A stretch of 64,000 nucleotides of DNA from contig CP025323.1 in NCBI GenBank assembly GCA_004014935.1, positions 558,001 through 622,000 of the forward strand, in the 5' to 3' direction. Below are positions 39,350 to 49,584 of this stretch, piece after piece; positions within the stretch are counted from its first letter, which is position 1, and every line of letters starts with the position of its first letter. The notes beneath the pieces are model-generated. The model ran no database searches and was not told the DNA's origin. It saw nothing but the letters and a program-made list of their open reading frames with translations. The stretch comes from Saccharomycopsis malanga (lineage: Eukaryota; Ascomycota; Saccharomycetes; Ascoideales; Saccharomycopsidaceae). A program made the translations under genes and the position numbers.

Positions 39350-41163
39350 GGGATGAAAAACGTTCATTAAAGGTTACAAAGAGTAAATCTGAGTTCTCTT
39401 CAGATTCTTCAGAAGAGGAACAGGATGGTGTTAATCCGCTTGACAGAGCTCGTGGTGAAGGAATGAGTGATGATGACTCTTCTTCTAGTGATTCTGATAG
39501 TGACAGTGATTCAGAGTCAGAGACAGAGGATACTGAAGAGGAGCTTGCAATTGAAGAAGAAAAACCAGAAACAGGAGACCCAACATATAGACTTGCTCTT
39601 GTAAACATGGATTGGGACAATCTTACAGCCGTGGATTTGATGGCGACCTTGTCTAGTTTTGCCAAGGGATCCGGAGAAATTAAATCCGTTACAATCTATC
39701 CCAGTGAATTCGGTAAGGAGAAAATGGCCAAAGAAGAAGTTGAAGGGCCTGCCAGAGATTTGTTTGTTGATAAGAAGAAAAGTTCAAAGAAGCATTCTGA
39801 TAGTAGTAGTGAAGACGAGTCTGATTTGGATATTGATTTGAATAACAAGTTCGATATAAATAATAATAGAGAAAAGGCTATCAAAGCTTTGTATGAAGAA
39901 GACGAAGGCGAAGAATATGATTCCAAAAACCTTAGAAAGTATCAGCTTCAACGTCTCAGATATTATTATGCTATTATAGTATGCGATTCTGTAAGTACGG
40001 CTGAGAGGATCTATCAGAATTGCGATGGATTAGAATTTGAAGCCACCGCAAACTTTTTTGATCTCCGCTATGTTCCTGACGATACCGATTTCAATGATGA
40101 TGAAAAGAAAGATTACTGCGACAGAGTACCTATCAATTATAGACCTAAGATCAACTTTGAAACCAGTGCCTTGCAGCATTCCAAGGTGAAGCTCACATGG
40201 GACGAAACGCCAGCAGAGAGGCTCAAGCTTGCGGCCAAAGCATTCAGTCAAAAAGATATCGAAGATATGGATTTCAAAGCTTATTTAGCGACTGATAGTG
40301 AGGAGGAGGAAGAGGCTAAAGCTAGTGGAAGCGAGGAAGAAAATGATGATAGAAAGTCCAAGTATAAAGCTCTTCTACAGAGTAGTATTCAGATTGGCGA
40401 CAAGAACATTTTCGAAAGTAAAGGTGATAGTGAGGATGATGTCGATATGGAAATCACGTTTGCACCAGGTTTGGATGACAACCAGCAGGCGGATACTAAG
40501 GAAGAAGAAAAGGAAGAAACCAGTATTGAAAAATACAAACGTAAAGCCAAGGAACGTAAGAAGGCTAGAATGGAACATATCAAGGAGGAAAAAAGAAAAC
40601 AAAAAGAAGGTGTTAATGTTGAAGAAGTAAAACCAGATGTTAAGAGCAAGAGCAAGAAAGATAAAAAGAGTAAGAAACAACAAAAACTAGACGCCGAAAA
40701 TGCAAAGAATTCTAAGGCCGAATTGGAATTGGTCATGATGGACAAAAATGACACAGAGGATAAACAGCACTTTGATTTGAAACAGATCATGAAATCTGAG
40801 AAGGACAAAGGTAAAAAGAAAAATAAGAAGAACAAGAAGAATATTGATGACGAATTCTTGCAAGATGATTTCAAACCAGATTTGCAAGATGATCGGTTTA
40901 AAGAAGTGTTTGAAAAAGACGAGTTCGCTATTGATCCTAATCAGCCAGAGTTCAAGAAAACTTCTACTATGATGAAGATTTTGGAAGAAAGAAACAAAAG
41001 ATTGGATGTAAATGAAGAAGAAGGTCAGGATAAACGTTCGAAACAGAACCGTAAAAAGAGAAAAGCTGGTAATGATGACACTATGTCGAATGTTAATAAC
41101 AATGATGCGGCTCTTTTAGCCCAGAAACTTAAAAATAAGTACAAGCATAAAAAAAGAAAGTGA
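39010..41163 (+). CDS. ESF1: 18S rRNA-processing nucleolar protein Esf1
   Basis: A 717-residue, highly charged protein. The N-terminal signature RPEITDERFSGARHDPRF and IDRYGRNLKELDLEEKYKDF is diagnostic of Esf1, as are LALVNMDWDNLTAVDLMATLSSF and the RYYYAIIVCDSVSTAERIYQ block in the middle. The late block FKAYLATDSEEEEE also belongs to the family. A SESESESE repeat at residues about 98-115 and several Lys-rich stretches are typical of nucleolar proteins. It ends in a Lys/His-rich KLKNKYKHKKRK. It acts in the small-subunit processome for early pre-rRNA cleavage. Confidence 0.95.
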
Positions 41164-41523
41164 ATAATTTTTTTCTAATCGTTTGTTTAGAAATGGATAA
41201 CGTTGATTATACGATTTTTTCAAGTTAATGTAGCAATGATAGTGGAAATTATTTAGGCAAAAGAGAAGAAACATTGAATGCCCAAAAAGGAGAGTACGTG
41301 ATGATATTAATCAAGCGTATAGAGACTAGTTGTTTATGGTCTTTTTATCCTAGGTATTGGTGATGTTCCACATAACCATCATTTAGGATGGTCCTAGTAT
41401 AAAAGAATCTGCATCCTTTTACACTGTTCGTTCTCAAACATACACTGAATGTTTAGGATAACCTCTATTGAGCAATATTTCAGTACAATTGGCTACTGAT
41501 AGTTTTTTGTATATATAATATTT
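41164..41523. other. Intergenic: ESF1 3' flank
   Basis: About 360 bp of AT-rich sequence with no gene recognised. It ends at a family-2 SINE copy. Confidence 0.45.
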
Positions 41524-41662
41524 GCTGGGCAAGATAGCACAGCGGCTAGTACACTCAGAAAAGAGTATAACATTTACTAAGACATGATTGGGCTTTCTCC
41601 ACTGGGTTTCACCAAGTCCCTTTAAATATAGCGCGAAATATAAGATATTATTATTAATATAT
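41524..41662 (+). repeat. tRNA-derived SINE, family 2, internally deleted copy
   Basis: The head GGGCAAGATAGCACAGCGG holds an A-box match TAGCACAGCGG (41535-41545), and an anticodon-arm-like stem ACTC/GAGT follows. The sequence then jumps to the family-2 3' region: GACATGATTGGGCTTTCTCC, TTTAAATATAGCGCG and a TTA-rich tail. Compared with 12308-12655, about 200 bp including the B box is absent. Confidence 0.65.
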
Positions 41663-41904
41663 TGACAAAAATAAAAAAATGAATTCTTCATATTAAACAG
41701 AAGATCCAGTGCGTATCATAGAAATGGGCCAATATTTTATGATTTGACAAGTTGAATGTCATTCATTTAAGTGAAGTTTACGTGAAAATTACTCTAGTAG
41801 ACATGTTTGCCTGTCACCACTTGGCTTTTGTATTGTATGTTTCTCAATAAAAAAAATGTTTCTCAATTTTTTTAGATGTGTGTTTTTCTAATATTAACTA
41901 CACC

Positions 41905-43000
41905 AATATTGATCGCATAGACAAATCAATTCAATGCATAGTATCTCTCACAGATAATCCGATAGCGTTTTTTTATTTCTATTTATACAATAAACAAACG
42001 AATGGGCTTATTAATTGCCAAAATATACTTTAACAGAAATATGGCTATACGCAATGCCTTACTATTACCAAGTGGCCAAGTTGATTGAACTATCTTAAGC
42101 CACCATGCGCCACGTAAATAAGTGTGCCGTTCCTCACTTTGGTTTTTGGACTCGATTCCCGCTGTTGACGTTTTGGAGTAATCACCAAAGGTTTTATTGA
42201 ATGATCTCTGTGATATCCTGGTTATTATGATTTAAAAAACATACACTTAAATTTCGAATTTTTTTCCTATATTATAGTACAATTTATGATAAAACAAATT
42301 AGATTTTTGAATAGTTATTCGATATAACGGAAAATTGTCAATTTTGGAAGAAAATTAATTCTTTCAAGTCATTTTTTGGTGTCTTTACAGGAAACCAAAA
42401 CATACAAAGATTATATTTCTATATTATTTAAATCCTAAGATTTTAGACCATGTACTTTGTTTTGAGATTTGGCTTTTGCATAATATTTAATAGAGAGAAA
42501 GTATCATTTTGTTGAAAATAACACATAATTTGTTCACCTCTTAGATAGACTTTCTTTACTTCTTGACAGTATTCCATAGTTTTCTTGATTGCGTTTAGCT
42601 TTATTCGTGTTTCCACCAGCGTTTGGGTGAGCCTTGATTCCTAAGAGACACGTACGTCAACAGCTAAAAAAGTATTGTTTTTTCGCTGTTCTAGTTCCTG
42701 GTTTGCTTTATCACATTCATATGGAAGCTGTATATCGACTGTAAATTGGTCATAAACTTCTGCTGATATTTTGCCAAAAATTAAAAGGTAAGTTTTAGTT
42801 TCTAGTACAGGAATATGCCAATTGTGTTGACAGTGTTTTTTTTTAAAAGTCTAAATTAAGACTGAAGCAAAAAACTACATTTTCAGATCATGTTTATTTA
42901 TACAACCTGACTCATAGTTGTACTTTGTATAAAATGAGTGCTGAAATAATATATAAATAATAGGCTTGAAGTATACTAATAATTATCATTATCATTATCA
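41905..43000 (+). repeat. Family-1 long tRNA-headed repeat, copy C
   Basis: The more diverged copy. The A-box-like TGGCCAAGTTGA is at 42073-42084. The hairpin region 42108-42129 is collapsed, with no loop decamers. The B-box-like CTCGATTCCC is near 42151. The body aligns with copy A to TGTTTATTTATACAAC (42890-42905) but lacks about 235 bp present in copy A. The 3' flank has TAGGCTTGAAGTATACTAAT and ATTATCATT repeats (42961-43000), which resemble the family-2 tail. Confidence 0.7.
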
Positions 43001-43376
43001 TGTTTATCATCATTTTTATCATTATGTAATATTAAAATGGATTTGTATTGAACGGAGAATGGGTAAAACAAAATAGAAGAATACTAAAATAAAAAAGGAA
43101 TTGAGAGTCTTAGATAGCGCTTAGAACAGTGTGATTACTAAAAAGGAGCTCAAAGCTTCTATAGAACTACGTAGACTGGGAGAGTAACTAAACAATAGGA
43201 AAACGGGGTTAACTAGTATTATTATTATTATTGCTGGTGGTATACCCGGTTATGCACCCTGGCACGCGTGGCGCGTGAAATTGAAATTTCTATAATAATG
43301 TATGTAAACAAAGATAACAATTGAATAAGACAACATTATCAAATATAACCAACACTATAAAAGCAAAAAAATAAAA
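43001..43376. other. TFC6 promoter region
   Basis: About 375 bp. An ATT repeat is at about 43220. CACGCGTGGCGCGTG (near 43262) contains an ACGCGT MluI-box about 110 bp before the start. Confidence 0.45.
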
Positions 43377-45428
43377 ATGCCACGTCGGAAAGTAGAAGAA
43401 AGCAGCAGCGAAGACGAGTTTGTGCCAGATGAGGAGGAAGTTTCAAGTCTTCAAGATGAAACGATGGAAGAAGATGAAGATGAAGAGTTTATTCCTAATA
43501 GACTGGCTGGAAAGAAGACTACACCAAAAGAGATTGAACTGGTGAAAATTTCAGTGAAGTCTCAACTAAGACCAGAGACTAGTACGATTCGTGAGAAAGT
43601 GAAGGACCCGACAGCAGAATTGGAGCGTATATCGAAAAGTCATTCAAAGAGAAGTAAGGCCGCCTTTGTATATGGAAATAATGAGGCAATGTTGGTCAGT
43701 TCAACCAAATATTCTCAAGACATGAGAAAATTTGATTATGATATCAACAAGGCTATTGTAGTGCAACATCTCAAGGAGCAGTCAGAGGGCGAATTTTGTT
43801 ATAATTACAAGCAATTTGATAGAGCCTCGTTGGCTTGTTTGAACAAACTGTTCAAAAGTAAAGTAGTAAGCAAAGAAGAAATGTTGAAATGTCAGCAGTA
43901 TCTGGCAGACCATTTCAAATTTCGGATGGATGATGGATCTTTTACGAAACATGAATTGAAACCAGACGAAGTTGCTAGTATCAAAAAGTTTCAAGAAGCT
44001 TCCCCAAGAGAGGCTTTCTTGATAAATGCGCGCGGGATTATTACTGCATTGAACTGGTTGAACCGTGGGTATAACTACAAGGACCACAAGCATTATTTAA
44101 TTGTTGCTACTGTCAATAAGCACAATGACAAGATGAAACAAAACATAGATCCTAATTTATCTTTTTTCAAAAGCGATTTCCCTGAAGATTATTATTCCTT
44201 CATGAAAGTCTTTGAGGTGGATTCAGAAACTCAAAAAGTCTGCTTATATAAGAGTTGGGCTTTCAAAAAATATGGACCTATACGTCATGTAAAATCCGCA
44301 CCTCTTGAATTGCAGGATTATGATACTCATTTAGGTTTGATAGGGGCGTTGTTCTCGGACGGTGTGCTTAGGTTTTTCAACATTGATAAGAACAAAGTAG
44401 AAACTGAATATTTGGAGATAATCGAGCCATCACTTGAAATCAGATTACCTGAACCACATAAAATCACAGCCTTTGATTTTGTGAACTCCAATACTGTGGT
44501 TGTAGGAACTCAGCAGGGCTATTTAGCCGAGTATGTATTGTATGACAAGGATGAGGAAACTCGTAAGGCCCCATCGTTTTTTGTTCGTAAACATTTTCAA
44601 AGCATTCGTGATATTATCGTACAGCAGGCAGTGGCTGGCGTTTGCAATGATTTGATCATCACACAGGGGTTTGACTCATTTATTAAATTCACAGACCGTC
44701 TGGATGTGAACCTCAGTAGTTTTACAAACGTACGTAAAAAATTATTGTTACATGATTTCTTTGGTTATATTCCCCATTTGTTTTCCGTTGCACAACCCTT
44801 ACAAAATATTATCCGAGCATTTGGGTTTAAAGATACTAATCACTCTCACTCCACACATCAAAACCATCTCAAAGGTTCTCTGGCATTGTCGTTTGCAGCC
44901 TCTCATCTACATACGTTTATAGTTTCTGGCGCAACCAATGGTGAAGTTATGCTAAGTAATGCTGCCAATAACTTGCTAGATATCAAATCAGCAACAAAAT
45001 ACAGCAAGCAAGTCAGATTATGGCGATTCGAGTATAATAAGACCCTGAATACGTACAAGATTTCTTCTGGATTGGTTTTACGTCCTAAATTCTTTTCAGC
45101 TGTCACGAAGAAGGATAAAGACTCGCGTAACAGAAAATTAGCCTTGGAGGAAAAACGTCTAAGTAGTTTAGATCAACATAGCGCCAATTCGGCTCCACCG
45201 CTCCTGAAACCAATACCTAAAGAAAGTGTCAAGAAGGAAGATGATTTGGATGATAGCTCTGAATTTGGTGCCTTGGGTTTGGTTTCGTATCCTGCAAATA
45301 GCATGGTGACTAACATCGCTTGGTGTGAGGATTTACAGGGTTTCAGCTGGTACGCCACCAGCATCATGCAAGATTTAGTGGTGATTGATAAGTTAATGGA
45401 GAAGAATACGCCAGGTATCGATTTTTAA
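43377..45428 (+). CDS. TFC6: TFIIIC subunit tau-91-like, WD-repeat (Tfc6)
   Basis: A 683-residue protein. The acidic N-terminal 60 residues are followed by a basic region and a WD/beta-propeller domain from about residue 170 to the end, ending SIMQDLVVIDKLMEKNTPG. Segments such as HVKSAPLELQDYDTHLGLIG, FSDGVLRFFNIDK and HTFIVSGATNGEVMLSN are typical of yeast Tfc6. Tfc6 with Tfc3 forms the B-box-binding tau-B half of TFIIIC. The assignment rests on the whole-protein pattern rather than a single motif, so it is good but not certain. A link to the tRNA-headed repeats just upstream is coincidental as far as can be seen. Confidence 0.75.
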   Translation: MPRRKVEESSSEDEFVPDEEEVSSLQDETMEEDEDEEFIPNRLAGKKTTPKEIELVKISVKSQLRPETSTIREKVKDPTAELERISKSHSKRSKAAFVYGNNEAMLVSSTKYSQDMRKFDYDINKAIVVQHLKEQSEGEFCYNYKQFDRASLACLNKLFKSKVVSKEEMLKCQQYLADHFKFRMDDGSFTKHELKPDEVASIKKFQEASPREAFLINARGIITALNWLNRGYNYKDHKHYLIVATVNKHNDKMKQNIDPNLSFFKSDFPEDYYSFMKVFEVDSETQKVCLYKSWAFKKYGPIRHVKSAPLELQDYDTHLGLIGALFSDGVLRFFNIDKNKVETEYLEIIEPSLEIRLPEPHKITAFDFVNSNTVVVGTQQGYLAEYVLYDKDEETRKAPSFFVRKHFQSIRDIIVQQAVAGVCNDLIITQGFDSFIKFTDRLDVNLSSFTNVRKKLLLHDFFGYIPHLFSVAQPLQNIIRAFGFKDTNHSHSTHQNHLKGSLALSFAASHLHTFIVSGATNGEVMLSNAANNLLDIKSATKYSKQVRLWRFEYNKTLNTYKISSGLVLRPKFFSAVTKKDKDSRNRKLALEEKRLSSLDQHSANSAPPLLKPIPKESVKKEDDLDDSSEFGALGLVSYPANSMVTNIAWCEDLQGFSWYATSIMQDLVVIDKLMEKNTPGIDF

Positions 45429-45571
45429 GTAGTGGTTAGTTGTTAGTGATTGCGAATTCTATCATTCTACATGTTATAGACACCAATGAATAATAATAAT
45501 AATAATACATTACCAAATTATACAGGTAGAAACAAGCATAAAAACATTAAAAAGTACTCAAGAGCAGTCAT

Positions 45572-46213
45572 TTAAACCACCTTTTCCTTGATAAAAAATG
45601 ACTTCAAGTGTCTGAGCTGCCAGAGACCGATGCCCACAAGGACTATCACCTGGAACAATGTCCATCTTACAACCCTGGCATTTGTAGATTCCGACTGGTC
45701 TCTGAATCCTGCCTCTCTGTCGCGGATATTGCTGTGTTCACGTTTGATATCTTCTGTTTTGGCATTCAACTCATTGAGCTTATAAATCAAAAATCCAACC
45801 TCGTCCATTTTCTTACTGTCAATCAGGTTTGAATGGCCAATCACCACGTCAAGAAACACTCTGATACGCTGTTTGGAATCACGCTTGTAGTGTGGACTGA
45901 AACAGAACTTGTGCTCACCAGAGTCAAGTGAAGTGAACGTAAACTCACCAAACGTGCTGGATCTTTGAGAAACTACACGATGGTCATTATCAAAAGTCTC
46001 ATCAACCGTGAGATCAAACGTTAAATCTGATGGTTTTACCCAATCTCCAACGGTTTCATCATACACCCCCGCATCAAACTTAGCAACTACTAACGTGTCT
46101 GAGGGTAGTTCTTCAAAAAAACAACGCTTTTCGCCATGTTTGATGTAAAAATGCAATGCCTGAGTTTGTATTGCTAGAAGGGCAATAATAAATGAGAACT
46201 GACCCACTCTCAT
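45572..46213 (-). CDS. p24/EMP24-family ER-Golgi cargo receptor (Erp1/Erp5/Erp6-like)
   Basis: A 213-residue type I membrane protein. It has a signal peptide MRVGQFSFIIALLAIQTQA, then the GOLD domain starting LHFYIKHGEKRCFFEELPSD with its second cysteine in EHKFCFSPH (disulphide-bonded in the family). A coiled-coil stalk (residues about 145-180) and one membrane segment LFQVIVLVGIGLWQL precede a short tail RHLKSFFIKEKVV. The FF pair followed by Lys is a COPII/COPI sorting signal. The GEKRCFFEEL start best fits the Erp1/5/6 (alpha) subfamily. p24 proteins cycle between ER and Golgi in COPI and COPII vesicles. It is convergent with TFC6. Confidence 0.9.
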   Translation of the reverse strand: MRVGQFSFIIALLAIQTQALHFYIKHGEKRCFFEELPSDTLVVAKFDAGVYDETVGDWVKPSDLTFDLTVDETFDNDHRVVSQRSSTFGEFTFTSLDSGEHKFCFSPHYKRDSKQRIRVFLDVVIGHSNLIDSKKMDEVGFLIYKLNELNAKTEDIKREHSNIRDREAGFRDQSESTNARVVRWTLFQVIVLVGIGLWQLRHLKSFFIKEKVV

Positions 46214-46662
46214 TGCGTAGATTTTATATATCTAATGTCTTTATCACGCTTTATATATATAAATACATACATTTGCTACTTATAAGTGGTCTTTTTCCCT
46301 TTTTGGTGAATTGCCAAAATTTCACCCGTGATTATGTAATGTTAGCTTCAATAACACGTAAATTGTTCATTCAATATTCGTAGTAATGAATAAAAATACA
46401 CACATTTCAACATATCAGATTATGGTATTTATTAATTTATTTAATGCTATAGTGACTTGACTTTTAAAAGACTTGTTTCCAGTAGTTTAATATGAAGGTT
46501 ATGTCAAGTAATTGTAATAGTTATGGCATTACGTATTTATTTTATGATAGCCATCAAGTCAATCAAGAGGATCGTAATTAACAAAAGAAACTACACAATA
46601 TCGTAGAATAAGCTCCTCACGTTTACGTACTATATATTGCAAATGCCACCTATAATCACCAA
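46214..46662. other. Intergenic
   Basis: About 450 bp upstream of the p24 gene and downstream of RVS161. AT-rich with no gene recognised. Confidence 0.4.
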
Positions 46663-47517
46663 CTAAAAACACAACGCGGGGTTTCCAGATGTAATGTTTA
46701 ACTGCTTCATTCTTCCAAGAACGTCATCCACCTTTTCGTCAAGCATGCCATGAGCATAATGATCTCTAGCAGCAGGCTCCATGTAGTTCTGAACACTATT
46801 TAGCACTGTGTAGGCATGATTGGCGTATTGGAGTTGAATTTTAACAAAAGATTCAAAAGATGGGTCCAAATAAGGCACTTTCTGTTCCAGAAGATGAGGG
46901 AGCTCTGTTTTCAATTGAGAATTGATTGTTTCGTAAGCCTGTTGAGCAAGATCACAGTTTTTTTGTACTTTTTGAAATTGGTCATTAACTGTTTGGTTAG
47001 AATTGTTGCGATCTTCCAATTTCTTGACCTTGGCCCGAAGCAGATCATAGTCTATTCTTTTATGCTCTCTTTTACGCATTGCTTCATTTACATCTCCAAA
47101 ATAGCCTGTGAATTCTGCTATTGGGGCCAATACTGTTTGTCTATATGGTTCGTCGAGTTCTGAGTTGGTCTTTTCATGTAGTTGTTGCACAGCAATGAGA
47201 AACTCATTTAAAATAGGAGGAACTTTTTTGTTTTCTGGTATGTTATTGGAAAACTTTCCATCAGGAGATAGCCCCTGGCTTTCAAAGAACGTATTTACAA
47301 GCTCCACAATTTCTAGCTGAGACCTTGAGACTTGCCTAAACGAATCCAAGTATCCTCGAGCTTCACGCTGTAGTTTAAGAGCATCTTTTTCCAACTCTTT
47401 GAATTGCTGTTGACATGATTCATATCGTTCATCTGCTGTAGATTCGATATAACCTGCTTTCATAAGCACCTGGGTGCCTGTTCTGTTGAGTGCTTTTTTA
47501 AATCCTGACCAAGACAT
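46663..47517 (-). CDS. RVS161: BAR-domain amphiphysin-like protein Rvs161
   Basis: A 284-residue protein from the ATG at 47517 (MSWSGFKKALNRTGTQVLMK), the canonical Rvs161 N-terminal amphipathic helix. The rest is a BAR domain: ERYESCQQQFKELEKDALKL, DEPYRQTVLAPIAEF, RKREHKRIDYDLLRAKVKKL and the last helix VKIQLQYANHAYTVLNSVQN. No SH3 domain follows, which separates it from Rvs167. It works as a heterodimer with Rvs167 in endocytic scission. The frame is open upstream but without an ATG. It is slightly longer than the S. cerevisiae protein (265). Confidence 0.94.
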   Translation of the reverse strand: MSWSGFKKALNRTGTQVLMKAGYIESTADERYESCQQQFKELEKDALKLQREARGYLDSFRQVSRSQLEIVELVNTFFESQGLSPDGKFSNNIPENKKVPPILNEFLIAVQQLHEKTNSELDEPYRQTVLAPIAEFTGYFGDVNEAMRKREHKRIDYDLLRAKVKKLEDRNNSNQTVNDQFQKVQKNCDLAQQAYETINSQLKTELPHLLEQKVPYLDPSFESFVKIQLQYANHAYTVLNSVQNYMEPAARDHYAHGMLDEKVDDVLGRMKQLNITSGNPALCF

Positions 47518-48169
47518 TATTGGACGACGTAATTCACAGAAGGCCTTGCAAATACTGTTGTCAAAACTGTTTACATAGCTTACTAAATATATATACAGAT
47601 TATTGCTCTCCACAAACTACACATAGTTAACCTCATTTATCATCGGCTGGCATCACGTTGGTTATACATAGGCCTCATGTCGGTTTCATATCCCAACTTG
47701 CATAACGTTTGAACGTAGAAGCCCTGTAATGAATGCCTCTACGACGAGATGAGTCGCATTGTAGTGGTAAATGACTATATAACAAACGATAATAAATCAT
47801 ATATGATATAGGTCGATAAAATAACCTCAGACATGTTTCAGAATTACTCATTAACCATTTTTGTGGATATGCAACTGTCAATGTAGTGGTATTACAGTAG
47901 TATATACCATCTATCTTCGAGCGTAGCTTTTTAATGACTGTTTTTCTTCTTTTTTCCCTGTTGCTCGCACTGAATTTCAGCCTCCGCAATCTTCAGAATA
48001 AACAGTCTTGGCCGATGTATTCTTCTTTTTTTTTCCTTTCCTTCCTTTCCAATTCACCCCTAATGGTTCCTTCTTTTTCTGGAACATCTTTCTTTTAGTG
48101 TGAGATATTTGGACGTTATTTTTCACAACCTTTGCTATTCATACAATCACATATTGATAACCAATAATA
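47518..48169. other. Divergent promoter region, RVS161 and CYSTM gene
   Basis: About 650 bp. Near the CYSTM start is a long polypyrimidine stretch (48020-48055, TTCTTCTTTTTTTTTCC type) common in highly expressed yeast promoters and leaders. TGAGTCGCAT (47751) contains an AP-1/Gcn4 half-site-like core. No gene was recognised. Confidence 0.45.
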
Positions 48170-48532
48170 ATGACAGAGAAATATCCAAACAACGGTGGTT
48201 CCGCTAACGAATTCTACAATTCAGGCCCTCAACAATACTCTCAGCCTCCTCCTCAACAAGCCTACAATAACCAGGCCGGTGGCTCTGGGGAAAGAGGGTT
48301 TGGAGGTGGCAATGGATATTACCAACAACAGCCTTACTACGGTCATCAACAAGGCGGTTACCCACCTCCACAAGGTGGCTACGGCCAACAGCAATATTAC
48401 GGCCAACAAGGCTACGGCCAACAGCCAGTATATGTTCAACAGCAGCCTCAGAAGAGTGGTGGAGGTGATACTTGTTTAGCCGCAATGTTGGCCACCTGTG
48501 CAGCTTGTTGTTGCTTGGACATGATGTTCTAA
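48170..48532 (+). CDS. CYSTM-family tail-anchored plasma-membrane protein
   Basis: A 120-residue protein. The N-terminal 90 residues are a Gln/Gly/Tyr/Pro-rich repeat region (QQYYGQQGYGQQPVY). The C-terminus GGGDTCLAAMLATCAACCCL is a classic CYSTM module, a Cys-rich transmembrane segment that is palmitoylated, ending DMMF. Relatives in S. cerevisiae are YBR016W, YDR210W and YDL012C. The family localises to the plasma membrane and is linked to stress responses. Confidence 0.88.
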   Translation: MTEKYPNNGGSANEFYNSGPQQYSQPPPQQAYNNQAGGSGERGFGGGNGYYQQQPYYGHQQGGYPPPQGGYGQQQYYGQQGYGQQPVYVQQQPQKSGGGDTCLAAMLATCAACCCLDMMF

Positions 48533-49584
48533 GCAATTGTCTTACTCATCCTCTCTAGACTGTTACTAATTTCGTTTTTTTGTTCGTCCTTAGTCTAATG
48601 CTTAGATTCTTACTCGTTATTAATCAGTTGCTTAGTTTCAAGCTCGTTCTTTTTTCTTCTTTAGCCTTATGGCTTTGTTTTGTTTTAATTTACTATCGGA
48701 TTTGTCCTTCACTATTGGTCCATTGTAGTTTACATATCAGTACTGTACTATTAAGCCACGAGCTAGCTAAACCTTTTCTTGGTACAGAAGCTGATAGCTT
48801 TAATTGATCAATTCACGGATGATCTTTCCGTAAGCGCATATGAAAATCTGGAAAGCAAGCCATTCCATTCCATAGTGTAAAATGAATTACATAAGAACAT
48901 GAAAGGTGTTTGAAGTAAAATAGTGGAGATTGATAAGCATGGAATATAGTTGAAAGTATTGGTTGTAAAACACGTTATTCGCGAACTTGAGCAAATAAAC
49001 CAAAATGCTTAATCACTACCATATTTATTTCAAAATGCGTCATAAAGTGGGTTGATTTATTCAATATGCAGCAACATTAAGCATTAAATTAGAGATGATC
49101 TTGACTATTGGTTCCAATGATAGTACATTAGGCAAAAAAATATTTTCCCGAAGATAAGATAGAAGACATTATGCTGAATGCTTGAAACTTCGATATCTCG
49201 TATATTACAATTTATCGTCTTCAACTCGTACATTTGCATTTAATCGCAATAGTCATATAATGTTAGGATAAACAAACAAAAGAAGATAAGAATTGAAGGC
49301 AATGTTCATATAAAATAAACTGAGCAGTACATCCAGCTTTTTTCTCGATTCATAGATACATGTTCATGATAGCTGATTGAACCAGAACTCACTCAAAAAT
49401 TAAAAAACTTGATAGTTCTTATAATACAAAACCTCCTAATGCAATTGAAAAAAACACTTTAAAGTTTCTAAAGCACCAAATCTCCTTGTGCAATATTATA
49501 AAGAACGAAACAGGCTTCAACAAATAACATTAAAAAAGAACAGAATCACACACGCTAACACGTAAAATTATCAACACATATCCC
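48533..49584. other. Long intergenic between convergent genes
   Basis: About 1.05 kb between the 3' ends of the CYSTM gene and RTC5. T-rich on the CYSTM side, then AT-rich. I looked for snoRNA C/D boxes and tRNA boxes and found none that convince. Confidence 0.4.

Noticed and set aside
48533-49584. snoRNA genes in the CYSTM-RTC5 gap
   Set aside because: Scattered C- and D-box-like words occur, but no pair with a terminal stem was found.
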